64,000 bases of DNA from Glutamicibacter soli. GTDB taxonomy: Bacteria > Actinomycetota > Actinomycetes > Actinomycetales > Micrococcaceae. The stretch covers positions 1 to 64,000 of the forward strand of contig NZ_POAF01000004.1 of the NCBI RefSeq assembly GCF_003309065.1. The letters are read 5' to 3'. Positions 36,218 through 45,388 of the stretch are shown piece after piece. The notes under the pieces are model-generated. The model was not told where the DNA came from. It saw only the letters and a program-made list of their open reading frames with translations, and ran no database searches. Position numbers and translations under genes: made by a program. The first letter of the stretch is position 1; every line of letters begins with the position of its first letter.

Positions 36218-36883
36218 TTAATAGTGCGCGGGGGACAACGCCCGCACGCAGGCGTCCCACTGGCTGCTGCTCGGGTCGATCCAGGTGTAGTGGTCGCCCT
36301 CGAAGATTGTGAAGGCGTGTTCCTGCCCCAGGGCCGCGGCCCGCTGGGCGGCGCGCCGCGCGATCTTCACCGGCACGTCCGCGTCATCCCGTCCATGAAA
36401 GATTATGACACGGGCGCGCACCGGCCATAATTCCACCGGGTCGTAGGCGGCGCGCGGCAGCGGGCCGAGCAGCTCGTCCACTGCCCCGTCGCTGAGCGCC
36501 AGGGCTTGGGCCAGGCCCAGGTCCAGCAGCCCGGCCTGGCTGATCACCTGAGTGATGCGTTCGTCATGGGCGGCGAGCACGCAGCCCAGCTGGCTGCCGG
36601 CCGAATGCCCGATGACCGTGATGGGGCCTTCCTCCTTGATCAGCCCCACGGCCAGCTTGGCGTCGGCCAGCATCTGCGCGGCGCTGCCCGGGCCGCGGCG
36701 GTATTCCAGGTTGTAGGCCGGGATGCCGCGCGCGGCCAGGTCCGCGGCCAGCGGCGCACCCAGGCTGGCGGTGTATTTTTCGCGCCAGTACCCGCCGTGG
36801 ATGATCATCACGGCCCCGCGGGCGGTGACTGCCTCCGGTTCGTAGTACTGGAGCCACTGGTCGGGGTGGGCGCCGTAGTGCAT
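36218..36883 (-). CDS. Alpha/beta hydrolase (kynurenine formamidase/esterase-like)
   Basis: A 221-residue cytosolic hydrolase of the BD-FAE/arylformamidase type. The oxyanion motif HGGYWREK is at ~29-36, the nucleophile elbow GHSAGSQLG at ~93-101, the acid lies in FHGRDDADVPVK (~171-182) and the His in EGDHYTWID (~200-208). All triad residues are present. Formamide, ester or lactone substrates are all possible. It lies between the enoyl-CoA hydratase (2 bp) and the PfkB kinase (9 bp) on the same strand. Confidence 0.85.
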   Translation of the reverse strand: MHYGAHPDQWLQYYEPEAVTARGAVMIIHGGYWREKYTASLGAPLAADLAARGIPAYNLEYRRGPGSAAQMLADAKLAVGLIKEEGPITVIGHSAGSQLGCVLAAHDERITQVISQAGLLDLGLAQALALSDGAVDELLGPLPRAAYDPVELWPVRARVIIFHGRDDADVPVKIARRAAQRAAALGQEHAFTIFEGDHYTWIDPSSSQWDACVRALSPAHY

Positions 36884-36885
36884 GC

Positions 36886-37674
<789 letters not shown>

Positions 37675-37727
37675 ACCCAAACTCTCTCATGAGTTGCGGA
37701 TCACGTCCTAGGAGATTGCGCGGGTGT

Positions 37728-38450
37728 CTAGCGGCGTTTGCGCGGCTTGGAGCCTGAGGCCCGCGCTTTGCTCTTGGCCTGCTGTTTTGCCTTCTTGGCC
37801 GCTTCCTGCGCCTTGGCCTTGGCCTTGGCCTTCGCCTGGTCGTTGACCTTCTTCGCCTGCTGCTGGTCCTGGCGCACCGAGGCCTGGCGCGAGGAGTTGG
37901 CGCTGCGCCCGCGCACGATGCCGATGAATTCATCCACCAGGGCGGTATCTTCCATGGCGGCGGGCCAGGCGATGCCTATCTGGGTCGGGTTGCCGTCCTC
38001 GATGAGGCGGTAGATGACGTCCTTGCGGTGGAAGAGCCGGGCGATGCTCTGCGGCACGCAGGCCACCTGAGCTCCGGAGGCGACGACCTCCATCGCAACG
38101 GGAATGCCGGTGACTTCCTCGGGGTAGTCGGCCAGGTCCAGCTGCGCGAAGCTCCGAACGACCGAGGCCGGGATGGATTCCTCGTAGTACTCCACGTCGT
38201 GGTCCTTGGCCGCGCAGACCACTTCCAGTTCCTCGTACAGCGGGATGACGTGGCGGGTTGCGTCCTTGGGCGAGTCACCGCGGTAGCGCACGAACACCGC
38301 GTCGGCCGTGCCGTCGGCCAGCAGCTGGAGGATATCGCCCTCGTCGTGGCGCGCGGCCACCAGCTGGACATCCGGGTAGCGTTCGGCGAAGCGGTCCATC
38401 CATTTGCCCGGGGTGACGCCTGCGACGTAGGAAACTCGAAGTTTTTGCAC
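37728..38450 (-). CDS. LysR effector domain without a DNA-binding domain, with a Lys/Ala-rich tail
   Basis: A 240-residue protein whose first ~175 residues match the periplasmic-binding-like effector domain of LysR regulators (LRVSYVAGVTPGKWMDRFAE at the start, ADAVFVRYRGDS, then ASGAQVACVPQSIARLFHRK). The HTH domain is absent: the start codon (GTG 38450) precedes the effector domain directly and the upstream 66 bp encode no HTH. The last ~60 residues are a strongly basic, low-complexity Lys/Ala/Gln tail (for example KAKAKAKAQEAAKKAKQQAK) ending in KPRKRR, likely helical and able to bind nucleic acid non-specifically. Similar proteins occur in Arthrobacter relatives; no function is known to me. 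Confidence 0.8.
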   Translation of the reverse strand: MQKLRVSYVAGVTPGKWMDRFAERYPDVQLVAARHDEGDILQLLADGTADAVFVRYRGDSPKDATRHVIPLYEELEVVCAAKDHDVEYYEESIPASVVRSFAQLDLADYPEEVTGIPVAMEVVASGAQVACVPQSIARLFHRKDVIYRLIEDGNPTQIGIAWPAAMEDTALVDEFIGIVRGRSANSSRQASVRQDQQQAKKVNDQAKAKAKAKAQEAAKKAKQQAKSKARASGSKPRKRR

Positions 38451-38516
38451 GGTTAAAGCCTACTTGTCTTTGATCTTCGTCGTTTGGGTTAACCGCCAGC
38501 GGGTGAAGTCTGCTGC

Positions 38517-38948
38517 TTACTTGTCGGTCTTGACGACCAGCACGTCGCATGGAGCCGAGTGGGCTACCGAAGAGGCGACGGAGCCGAGCACGCGGCCCAG
38601 GCCCTTCATGCCCACGTTGCCGACGACGATCAGCGATGCGTTGCGGCCCTCGGCCTCGGAGATCAGGACGTCGCCCGGCTTGCCGTGGCCTGCTGCCGCG
38701 GTGATGTTCACGCCCGGAACTGCGCTCTTGACGTCGTTGGCGACGCGCTGGGCCAGCTTGCGGGCCTGCTCGGCGTCGTCCAGGATCCAGGTGTCGGAAC
38801 CGATGGAGACGACTTCGGTGTTGTCCGATGCGTGCGCGGTGACGACAACCAGTTCGGCGTCCAGCTTGACTGCGAGGCTGGCGGCGCGGCGTGCGGCGCG
38901 CTGGGCGGTTTCGGAACCGTCGACGCCGACAATGATGGTCTCAGACAT
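38517..38948 (-). CDS. Universal stress protein (UspA family)
   Basis: A 143-residue single-domain Usp. It starts with TIIVGVDGSETAQRAARRAA and ends with the ATP-binding pattern GNVGMKGLGRVLGSVASSV (G-x2-G-x9-G-S/T), so it belongs to the nucleotide-binding class. Cytosolic; such proteins help survival under stationary phase and stress. GAGGAGA sits a few bases before the ATG. It is single-gene; the neighbouring dienelactone hydrolase begins on the same strand further upstream with its own promoter region. Confidence 0.93.
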   Translation of the reverse strand: MSETIIVGVDGSETAQRAARRAASLAVKLDAELVVVTAHASDNTEVVSIGSDTWILDDAEQARKLAQRVANDVKSAVPGVNITAAAGHGKPGDVLISEAEGRNASLIVVGNVGMKGLGRVLGSVASSVAHSAPCDVLVVKTDK

Positions 38949-39004
38949 ATTTTCTCCTCTATGTAATGATGCTGCTTGCTGTGATGGATACCACTTTATG
39001 GGTT

Positions 39005-39703
39005 TTAAACGACTTTTTCCTGCAGGAATTCCACGGCGCGCTTCCAGGCGGTGTCGGCCAGCGCAGGATCGTAGTTCCCAGCCGGATTCTCGTCGTTGTG
39101 GAAGGCGTGCTTTCCGTCGTAGTAGAAATAGGTGACTTCGGTACCGGATTCGCGGCGGATCTGCTGTTCCTGCTCGCGCGCCTGGTCGACCGGGTAGATG
39201 TCGTCGAAGTTCGCGTAGTGGCCTTGGACCGCGGCGCTCACGCCGCTGAAGTCGTTGGGCACGCCCTGGCCGACGCCGTAGAATGGCACGGCCGCCGCGA
39301 TCTTCTCGCCCTGCTGCGCCGCCAGCTGCAGGACGAACCCGCCGCCCATGCAGAAGCCGATGGCCCCGAGCTTCTCGCTGGTGACATTGTCGCTCGCCAG
39401 CAGGTAGTCAACTGCACCGGCCAGCAGTTCGGCGCCCTTTTCCTCGGGAAGCTCGGACATCATGCGCCCTGCCTCTTCGCCGTCATGGGTGATGCTGCCG
39501 CCGAAGAGGTCCGGGGCCAGCGCCACGAAGCCCTGGGCGGCCAGGCGGTCTGCGACGTCGCGGATGTGGTCGGTCAATCCCCACCACTCCTGGATCACGA
39601 TAACCCCGGGCCCCTTGCCTGATTCAGGCAGCGCGAGGTATCCGTGCGCTTCGGTCCCGGAGGATTCAAATGCCACGTTCTGGTGCGGGGTTTGTACTGC
39701 CAT
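39005..39703 (-). CDS. Dienelactone hydrolase family protein
   Basis: Cytosolic alpha/beta hydrolase of 232 residues. The nucleophile is Cys in GAIGFCMGGGFVLQ (~112-125), as in true dienelactone hydrolase; the His lies in YDGKHAFHNDENP (~195-207) and the acid Asp in the preceding strand region. The Trp pair in VIQEWWGLTDHIRDVADRLA (~36-55) is typical. Such enzymes open cyclic lactones in aromatic catabolism, but many act on other esters. No aromatic-degradation genes flank it. Confidence 0.9.
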   Translation of the reverse strand: MAVQTPHQNVAFESSGTEAHGYLALPESGKGPGVIVIQEWWGLTDHIRDVADRLAAQGFVALAPDLFGGSITHDGEEAGRMMSELPEEKGAELLAGAVDYLLASDNVTSEKLGAIGFCMGGGFVLQLAAQQGEKIAAAVPFYGVGQGVPNDFSGVSAAVQGHYANFDDIYPVDQAREQEQQIRRESGTEVTYFYYDGKHAFHNDENPAGNYDPALADTAWKRAVEFLQEKVV

Positions 39704-39838
39704 CTCACAACCTTCGTTTCAATGAATACCGCGTTGATTTCAGTCTATAAAACGGATGGCAGAAATTGCATTGACCCTAGTCACATATCAGTGAATCAGC
39801 GGTGTGGTGACGGCTACTTCTACGTGGCGGCGCGGAGC

Positions 39839-40822
39839 TCAGCGGGACGCGGGCTGCGGGAGCTCGACATCACCGATGCGCTCGAGCGCGTCGATGACCA
39901 GATTCCAGAATCCTGCGTGGTCCAGGTCTACCGCCACCGAGGTATGGCAATCCTCTGCCGCAGGGGCCCGGAAATCCGCAACGGTCATGCCCAGAGTGAG
40001 TTCGCCGCGCAGCTCCACGCTGACCGGGGCCTTGACCGTGCGCACGACGTCGGGGTCGATCACATAGGCCACGGCGCACGGGTCATGCACCGGGGGCGCG
40101 TCGAATCCCTGGTTGTCGCGATAGGCCTGGGCGAAGAAATCCATCAGTTCGCGCACGAAGCGGGCCGGGCCGGTGCCGATCTGCTCGATGCGTTCGACGA
40201 CCTCGGCGGTGGCCAGCGCCTGGTGGGTCAGGTCCAGTCCAACCATGACCACCGGCCACGGTTCGTTGAAGACGATGTGCGCGGCTTCCGGGTCGATCTT
40301 GATGTTGAATTCCGCCACGGCGCTCCAGTTGCCGACGTGGTAGCCGCCGCCCATGAGCACCACTTCGCGCACCCGCTGGACGATCCGCGGTTCCTTGCGC
40401 ACTGCCAGGGCGATGTTGGTCAGGGCTCCGGTGGGCACCAGGGTGACCTCGCCCGGTTCGTGGGCCATGATCGTGTCGATGATCAGGTCCACGGCATGGC
40501 GCGGATCGAGCTCGATGTTCGGCACAGGCTGGGCGGGGCCGTCCATGCCCGAATCCCCGTGCACGTCGCCTGCGGTTTCGATGTCGCGCACCAGCGGGCG
40601 GGCGCAACCCGAGGCGAACGGGACGCCGGTGATCCCGGCGATGGTCCCGACGGCGAGCGCATTGGCGGTCACCTTGTCCAGGGTCTGGTTGCCCGCCACG
40701 GTGGTGACCGCCAGCAGATCGATCTTCGGGCTGCCGTGGGCCAGGAGCATCGCGACAGCATCGTCATGGCCTGGATCGCAGTCGAGGATGATCTTGCGAG
40801 CGGCAGGTGCCTCATGAGTCAT
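39839..40822 (-). CDS. Nucleoside hydrolase (inosine-uridine preferring type)
   Basis: Cleaves the N-glycosidic bond of ribonucleosides to base and ribose; cytosolic, 327 residues. The Ca2+-binding signature LDCDPGHDDAVAMLLA (~14-29) and TTVAGNQTLDKVTANAL (~40-56) are at the N-terminus, VLMGGGYHVGNWSAVAEFN (~148-166) in the middle, and the active-site His in PPVHDPCAVAYVIDP (~235-249). It is transcribed divergently from a LacI regulator, which probably controls it in response to a nucleoside or ribose-type signal. Confidence 0.94.
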   Translation of the reverse strand: MTHEAPAARKIILDCDPGHDDAVAMLLAHGSPKIDLLAVTTVAGNQTLDKVTANALAVGTIAGITGVPFASGCARPLVRDIETAGDVHGDSGMDGPAQPVPNIELDPRHAVDLIIDTIMAHEPGEVTLVPTGALTNIALAVRKEPRIVQRVREVVLMGGGYHVGNWSAVAEFNIKIDPEAAHIVFNEPWPVVMVGLDLTHQALATAEVVERIEQIGTGPARFVRELMDFFAQAYRDNQGFDAPPVHDPCAVAYVIDPDVVRTVKAPVSVELRGELTLGMTVADFRAPAAEDCHTSVAVDLDHAGFWNLVIDALERIGDVELPQPASR

Positions 40823-40907
40823 GGTGTGCTGTCCTTCGGGCGCCGGGCGGCGGCCGCCGGCATGGATTACGGTTCTTCCTTGATTCTCCCGGCAACCACC
40901 ACGATCG

Positions 40908-40955
40908 TCAAACGCTTAACTATTGCCTTTCAAACGCGGGAATGCGCACTAGTAT
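40908..40955 (+). promoter_or_regulatory. Divergent nucleoside hydrolase / lacI promoter with direct repeats
   Basis: TCAAACGC occurs twice, at 40908-40915 and 40930-40937, exactly 22 bp apart (two helical turns). A TAGTAT at 40950-40955 lies 6 nt before the lacI ATG, so that transcript may also be leaderless. Confidence 0.4.
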
Positions 40956-40961
40956 GGATCC

Positions 40962-42011
40962 ATGAACATTGGGGAAAAATCTGCGGGCAAGCAGCCTCCG
41001 CGCCGCGTGACCGCCGCGATGGTCGCCGAGCACGCCGGGGTCTCAACCGCCACCGTGTCGTTGGTGGCCAACGGCAAGTCCGCCGGCCGCGTCTCGAAGC
41101 ACAACGAGGAACGCGTCCGGGAGGCGATCCGCGAACTCGGCTACTTCGTGGACGGCATCGGCAGCTCGCTGGCCAAGGGAGTCAGCTCGCTGGTCATCCT
41201 GGTGGCGCCCGATATTTCGAACCCGTTTTTCGCCAAGGTGATCGCCGGCGTTCGCTCGGTCCTGGGCAACGACTACCAGCTGCTGCTCTCAGTGACCGAT
41301 GCGGGCATCTCCCCCAGCGCCACCGAGACCCGCCGCCTGCTGGGGCTGCGCCCGGCCGGGCTGCTGGTCCATGCGCCGACCAAGGTGTTCCTGGAAGACC
41401 TGGCCGGTCCGCTTCCGCTGGTGGCCTTGGATGCGCCGGGCATCGACCCTTCGATTCCCGCGGTGAACATGGATGTGGCCCAGGGCGCCGAGGCAGTTGT
41501 GGCCCATTTCGCCAGCTTGGGGCACACCAAGGCCGCCTATCTGGACGGCAGCACCGGCACCGACACCCTGATGGTTCGCCGCGAAGCCTTCCTCGACGCC
41601 GCCACGCACTACGGCATCGAGGTCCTGCCAGGCAATGTGGCAAGCTCGATGATCGACGTCGGCGCGGCATCCGATGAGTTCAGCCGCAATTGGCCGATGT
41701 GGGAATCCTGCGGGGTGACCGCCTTGGCCTGCGCCACGGACACCCAGGCCTTTGGCGTGCTGCACGCGGCGCGCCACCTGGGCATCCGAATCCCCCACCG
41801 CCTGGCAGTCACCGGATTCGACGACTTGCCGTACTCGGCCACCTCGAGCCCTTCGATCACCAGCGTCCAGCTCCACGCCACCGAGGTCGGCCGGCAGGCC
41901 GCACTCAAGCTGCGCGAACTGATCGACGGCCAGGCGCCGCAGTCGCTGCAGTCGATGCTGCCAAGCTCCCTTGTGGTCCGCGGCTCCACTACCGCCGACG
42001 GCGGGCTGTAG
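40962..42011 (+). CDS. LacI-family transcriptional regulator
   Basis: A 349-residue repressor. The N-terminal HTH is VTAAMVAEHAGVSTATVSLV (~16-35) followed by the hinge helix GRVSKHNEERVREAIRELGY. The periplasmic-binding-like effector domain starts near LVILVAPDISNPFFAKVI (~84-101) and includes AVTGFDDLPYSATSSPSITS (~285-304). Most likely regulates the divergent nucleoside hydrolase. The ATG has no strong Shine-Dalgarno sequence. A tiny membrane-protein gene follows two bases after the stop. Confidence 0.92.
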   Translation: MNIGEKSAGKQPPRRVTAAMVAEHAGVSTATVSLVANGKSAGRVSKHNEERVREAIRELGYFVDGIGSSLAKGVSSLVILVAPDISNPFFAKVIAGVRSVLGNDYQLLLSVTDAGISPSATETRRLLGLRPAGLLVHAPTKVFLEDLAGPLPLVALDAPGIDPSIPAVNMDVAQGAEAVVAHFASLGHTKAAYLDGSTGTDTLMVRREAFLDAATHYGIEVLPGNVASSMIDVGAASDEFSRNWPMWESCGVTALACATDTQAFGVLHAARHLGIRIPHRLAVTGFDDLPYSATSSPSITSVQLHATEVGRQAALKLRELIDGQAPQSLQSMLPSSLVVRGSTTADGGL

Positions 42012-42013
42012 GA

Positions 42014-42178
42014 GTGCGCAATTCACGGTTCTTCACCGTCGCCACCGCGGTCGTGGCCCTGCTGGTGGTGCTGGGCATGGTGGTCATGAGCAGCGGCGTG
42101 CTGGGCCTGATCTTCGATCCCGAGCCGGAGATCGACAGCTACTATCTGCTGAAGGCCGCACTGCCCGGCTGGTCCTAG
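42014..42178 (+). CDS. Very small single-pass membrane protein
   Basis: A 54-residue frame starting at GTG 42014, two bases after the lacI stop. It encodes MRNSRFF, one strong hydrophobic helix (residues ~8-35, containing AVVALLVVLGMVVMSSGVLG) and a short acidic/aromatic tail ending PGWS. It ends at a TAG that shares CTAG with the convergent DUF1905 gene. The hydrophobic pattern and exact fit between two genes argue that it is real and co-transcribed with lacI, but no family is recognised and the start is not certain. Confidence 0.55.
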   Translation: MRNSRFFTVATAVVALLVVLGMVVMSSGVLGLIFDPEPEIDSYYLLKAALPGWS

Positions 42179-42711
42179 ACGATCAGCTTTCCGCCCTTGG
42201 CGACCTCCGGGTCGGTGCAGGAGGACAGGTCGAAGCAGCAGGGGCGGCGCTTGCCGTCCAGCAGCTTGGAGATGCTGACCTCCACGCGACGCTGCCTGGT
42301 CTGCGGATTCTTGGTCGCGCCGACCCAGCGCACCCACTCCCAGCGCGCCATCGGGGTCAGCCCTGCCCAGGTCCCGTCCAACTCCGGGGTGTCCTTCAGC
42401 GCCGCGGAAAGATCCCCCGGCACCTCGGTTTCCGGCCAGCTGCCGCAGAGCTGGGCGGTGAAGGCCAGCTTCGAGCCTGGTTCAGCGTCGATATCCACCG
42501 GCCCGCTGCCGTCGATGGACAGCCAGTGCCCTCTGCGCCCGTCCGGGTCGAGCACGACTGTGACCGTGTCGCAGGCACCCGACAGTTCCACCGCAACCTG
42601 GCCGCGACTGGGCAGCCGATCGCTGGATTCCTGGTCGAATGCGACGATTCGCCGGTCGGCGATTAGCCGCACGATTCCGGTCAGTTCAAATGCTTCGCCC
42701 TTGGCGGCCAT
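42175..42711 (-). CDS. DUF1905 / YdeI-OmpD-associated type protein
   Basis: A 178-residue cytosolic protein. Residues ~1-90 look like a DUF1905 beta-barrel domain (FELTGIVRLIADRRIVAFD, then GHWLSIDGSGPVDIDAEPGSKLAF). The C-terminal half contains ALKDTPELDGTWAGLTPMAR and EWVRWVGATKNPQTRQRRVE, matching the bacteriocin-protection (YdeI/OmpD-associated) helical domain. The tail holds two vicinal Cys (PCCFD) and another Cys. Function unknown. ATG 42711 chosen because the conserved region begins there; longer frames add basic non-conserved sequence from the decayed gene region. Confidence 0.75.
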   Translation of the reverse strand: MAAKGEAFELTGIVRLIADRRIVAFDQESSDRLPSRGQVAVELSGACDTVTVVLDPDGRRGHWLSIDGSGPVDIDAEPGSKLAFTAQLCGSWPETEVPGDLSAALKDTPELDGTWAGLTPMARWEWVRWVGATKNPQTRQRRVEVSISKLLDGKRRPCCFDLSSCTDPEVAKGGKLIV

Positions 42712-42859
42712 CAGCCCATCCCTTCGGTGAATTCCCGAGACTGATTTTATGCCACCGGACCACCGTCGGGAACGCCCCGGTATTGGAACACTCCGCGTTA
42801 CCAGGATTCTTTTCCCGTGGGGATCACGCGCGCGGCCCCAGGGGCTCGACCGGATCAAC

Positions 42860-43544
42860 CAACGCTTCGTGGCTTGCCTGGGCTGCCGTGCGCGGCGTAA
42901 TGGGCCTACTGCTTCCCGCGGCCTTCGCGGCCAGACCCGGGCCACCATCGAAAGGACCGTAGCGCTCGACCGGGATCCGGTCACCACAATGGCCAATTTC
43001 TTCAACTACTGCACGATCCTGTCCAATATCTTCTGCGCCGTGGTGCTGCTGCTTGCCGCATGGCCGTTGACCAGTCAGGGCTCGAGGCCGCGTGGCACCG
43101 CACGGCCGGCCTGCTTGCCTGCGCAACGACCTATATGCACGTCACCGGCGTGGCCTACAACCTGCTGCTCAGGGGCATCATGCTGGATCAGGGCATCACC
43201 GTGCCCCTGGTCAAACGAGGTCATGCACCTTTTAGTTCCGGTCGTCACGCTTCTCGATGCGCTTTTCGACCCCAGGCCCCGCGCGCTGCCCTGGAAATCC
43301 GTGGCCTTGGCGCTCACCTTCCCCCCTGGCCTGGCTCGGATACACCTGGATCGGCTCTCCGTTCGTGACGACCCCGGCGACAACTCCGCGGTGATATCCG
43401 TACTCTTTCCTAGACCCTCATCCGCAGGGCGGCTTCGGCCCGGTCGCGGGATACGTCACCGGCATCGCCGTGGCCATCGCGGTCCGCGCCTGCGCCGTCA
43501 ATGCGCGGGGCCGCTGGCGGCACGCCCGGAAGGCGGCTTCTTGA
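42860..43544 (+). pseudogene. Frameshifted Pr6Pr-type membrane protein gene
   Basis: Fragments of one membrane protein appear in order in different frames. Near 42990-43066 stands NFFNYCTILSNIFCAVVLLL. It is followed by HVTGVAYNLLLRGIMLDQGI near 43138-43197 in another frame, then NEVMHLLVPVVTLLDALFDP near 43219-43278 in the first frame. Next come AWLGYTWIGSPFVTTP near 43330-43380 and finally YPYSFLDPHPQGGFGPVAGY, which ends at a TGA (43542-43544). The order matches Pr6Pr family membrane proteins (FF-YFTILSN ... TG-VYNLLLR ... DNLLHVV-P ... YPYPFLDP). At least four frame changes are needed, so the gene is dead. Boundaries approximate. Confidence 0.75.
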
Positions 43545-43659
43545 TAGCCGACACGCGGCGCCCGTCGGAGTAGTCCGCGCCGGGTGAGATCTGCACGACG
43601 CAAGAAGGTGTTTTTGCAGACGGCCTTGGGCCGCGAAACAGGTGTTCCAAGGCAAAGAA

Positions 43660-43701
43660 ATAACCTCCGGTTCGAGATTCAGATCTCAAACCGGAGGTTA
43701 T
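43660..43701 (-). terminator. Terminator of tRNA-Leu
   Basis: ATAACCTCCGGTT/AACCGGAGGTTAT, a perfect 13-bp stem with an additional inner GAGAT/ATCTC pairing, followed on the minus strand by TTTCTTT. Confidence 0.85.
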
Positions 43702-43709
43702 CCATTTTG

Positions 43710-43793
<84 letters not shown>

Positions 43794-44075
43794 ATATTTA
43801 CTTTTTCGCTGCCCACTCTCGCGGCAACAAGAATTAGCTTACACACACTTTTACCGATCACCTAATCGAAACGGTACTTTGTGGTCAGCAACACATTTGC
43901 AACTTTTTTAAGGCCCTCTCCGTTGGCCTATTGCACCACGTGTTCGCCAGCAAATTTCCGGCAATTGCACAGCTGAAAACAGTAAGATCGACAATGAAGT
44001 TCCGTGTTCTGGTCGTAATGGCCACCTCAATCGGGGCTCGATAGATATCCAAAAAGGTAGGAAGGAGCGCGAGTA
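43794..44075. other. Intergenic region between tRNA-Leu and fhaA
   Basis: 282 bp, AT-richer than its surroundings. It must carry the outward promoters for tRNA-Leu and the fhaA-pknB operon. The only clear element is the strong ribosome-binding site GGAAGGAG at 44060-44067 before the fhaA ATG. No open frame or convincing repeat seen. Confidence 0.6.
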
Positions 44076-44909
44076 ATGGGCTTTCTCGACAAGGTCGAAC
44101 GAGGCTTGGAGAAGGTCGTCACCAGCTTCTTCCGGGGCACCAGCACCAGCGAGATCAAACCCGTAGAGCTGACCACCGCCCTGCGCAATGAGATGGATCG
44201 CGGCATTCTGCCAATTAGCGAGGGCCGCAGCCTGGCGCCGAATGACTTTGTCGTTTCCCTGAGCGAGAAGGACTTCGAGACCGCCAAGGGATGGGGCTCA
44301 TCCGTCGTCAACGAGCTGGCCAAGGTTACCGCGGAACACGCAAGCACCCAGGGCTACTCGGTGCAGAGCGACATCATGATCCATTTCGTCTCCGACCCGA
44401 ACTTCAAGGTCGGCGAGATGGAGATCAACGGTTCCATCAAGGATGCCAGCTCCAAACCGGCCGCCTCTGCCCCGGTTCGCGAACCGGCGCCCAAGCCATC
44501 GGGCGCCGCCGCAATCCCCCGCGAGCCAGCTTCCCCGAAGACGACTGCCCAGCCGCGCCCAACCAGCCGCCCGAAGCCCGAGCCCGCGGCACCTTCCATC
44601 CCCAAGCAGGCGATCTTGGAAGTCGACGGCGAACGTTTCGCATTGCACCATCACTCAATCGTTCTCGGCCGTTCGGCCAGCACCGACATCCCGGTGGACG
44701 ACTCGGGAGTTTCGCGCCAGCACGTCCGCGTCGAGACCCGCGGGCAGAATACCTATGTCGTCTCCGACCTCGGTTCCACCAACGGAACCTACGTCGATGG
44801 AAAGAAAATTTCCTCTGAAACCCGTATATTTGACGGTTCAATCATCAATATCGGACAGACGAAGATCGTCTTCCGACTGATTACCACGAACAACGGAGAC
44901 CATGCATGA
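44076..44909 (+). CDS. fhaA: FHA-domain protein FhaA (DUF3662 + FHA)
   Basis: A phosphothreonine-binding adaptor linking the PASTA kinases to peptidoglycan assembly. Residues ~1-125 form the FhaA_N/DUF3662 domain (MGFLDKVERGLEKVVTSFFR, then PISEGRSLAPNDFVVSL). Then comes a ~60-residue Pro/Ala/Lys-rich linker and a C-terminal FHA domain (~185-270). FHA signatures are GRSASTDIPVDDSGVSRQHV and DLGSTNGTYVDG. The cytosolic protein of 277 residues is shorter than the M. tuberculosis form because of a shorter linker. It is the first gene of the operon and its stop overlaps the fhaB start. Confidence 0.95.
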   Translation: MGFLDKVERGLEKVVTSFFRGTSTSEIKPVELTTALRNEMDRGILPISEGRSLAPNDFVVSLSEKDFETAKGWGSSVVNELAKVTAEHASTQGYSVQSDIMIHFVSDPNFKVGEMEINGSIKDASSKPAASAPVREPAPKPSGAAAIPREPASPKTTAQPRPTSRPKPEPAAPSIPKQAILEVDGERFALHHHSIVLGRSASTDIPVDDSGVSRQHVRVETRGQNTYVVSDLGSTNGTYVDGKKISSETRIFDGSIINIGQTKIVFRLITTNNGDHA

Positions 44910-45385
44910 ATGACCTCGTTCTGAGCCTGCTCCGTTTGGGCTTCCTTGTCCTGATCTGGCTGCTCGTTCTCAGCGTGGTCGGGTCGATGCGCCGCGATCT
45001 GGCCATCGGCTCGCGGTCGCGCACCGGAAAGCCGAGCGCCCGGGCGCTGAAGAAGAACCCCGAGCTGGCCGAGCCGGAACCGACCACCCGCAAACCCGCA
45101 AGCGCATTGCAGATCCTCGAGGGCCCCCTGGCCGGACGCACCATCACCCTGCAGGGGCAGCCGATCCTCTTCGGCCGTGCCCAGGATGCGACGGTGGTCC
45201 TGGAAGACGACTACGCCTCGGGACGCCACGCCCGCCTGTTCCCACAGGGCTCGCGCTGGTTCATTGAAGATCTCGGTTCCACCAACGGAACCTTCGTAGG
45301 AGACAGCCAGCTGACCCGTGCCCAGGCAGTTGAGCCGGGGCAGCGCATCCGCATTGGGAAGACTGTCTTGGAATTGAAGGCTTAG
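44906..45385 (+). CDS. fhaB: FHA-domain membrane protein FhaB
   Basis: A 159-residue protein with one N-terminal membrane helix (LRLGFLVLIWLLVLSVVGSM, ~7-26), a basic juxtamembrane stretch and a cytosolic FHA domain. FHA signatures are LFGRAQDATVVLEDDYASGRHARLF (~88-112, quoted in part) and EDLGSTNGTFVGDSQ. In relatives it recruits phosphorylated proteins of the division/elongation machinery and is a target of PstP and the kinases. The ATG lies in the tail of fhaA (4-nt overlap) and three bases separate it from pstP. Confidence 0.94.
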   Translation: MNDLVLSLLRLGFLVLIWLLVLSVVGSMRRDLAIGSRSRTGKPSARALKKNPELAEPEPTTRKPASALQILEGPLAGRTITLQGQPILFGRAQDATVVLEDDYASGRHARLFPQGSRWFIEDLGSTNGTFVGDSQLTRAQAVEPGQRIRIGKTVLELKA

Positions 45386-45388
45386 CCT

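Noticed and set aside
40954-40963. ATGGATCCAT palindrome over the lacI start codon
   Set aside because: Ten base pairs including the start codon; probably chance, and it would not be a normal LacI operator.
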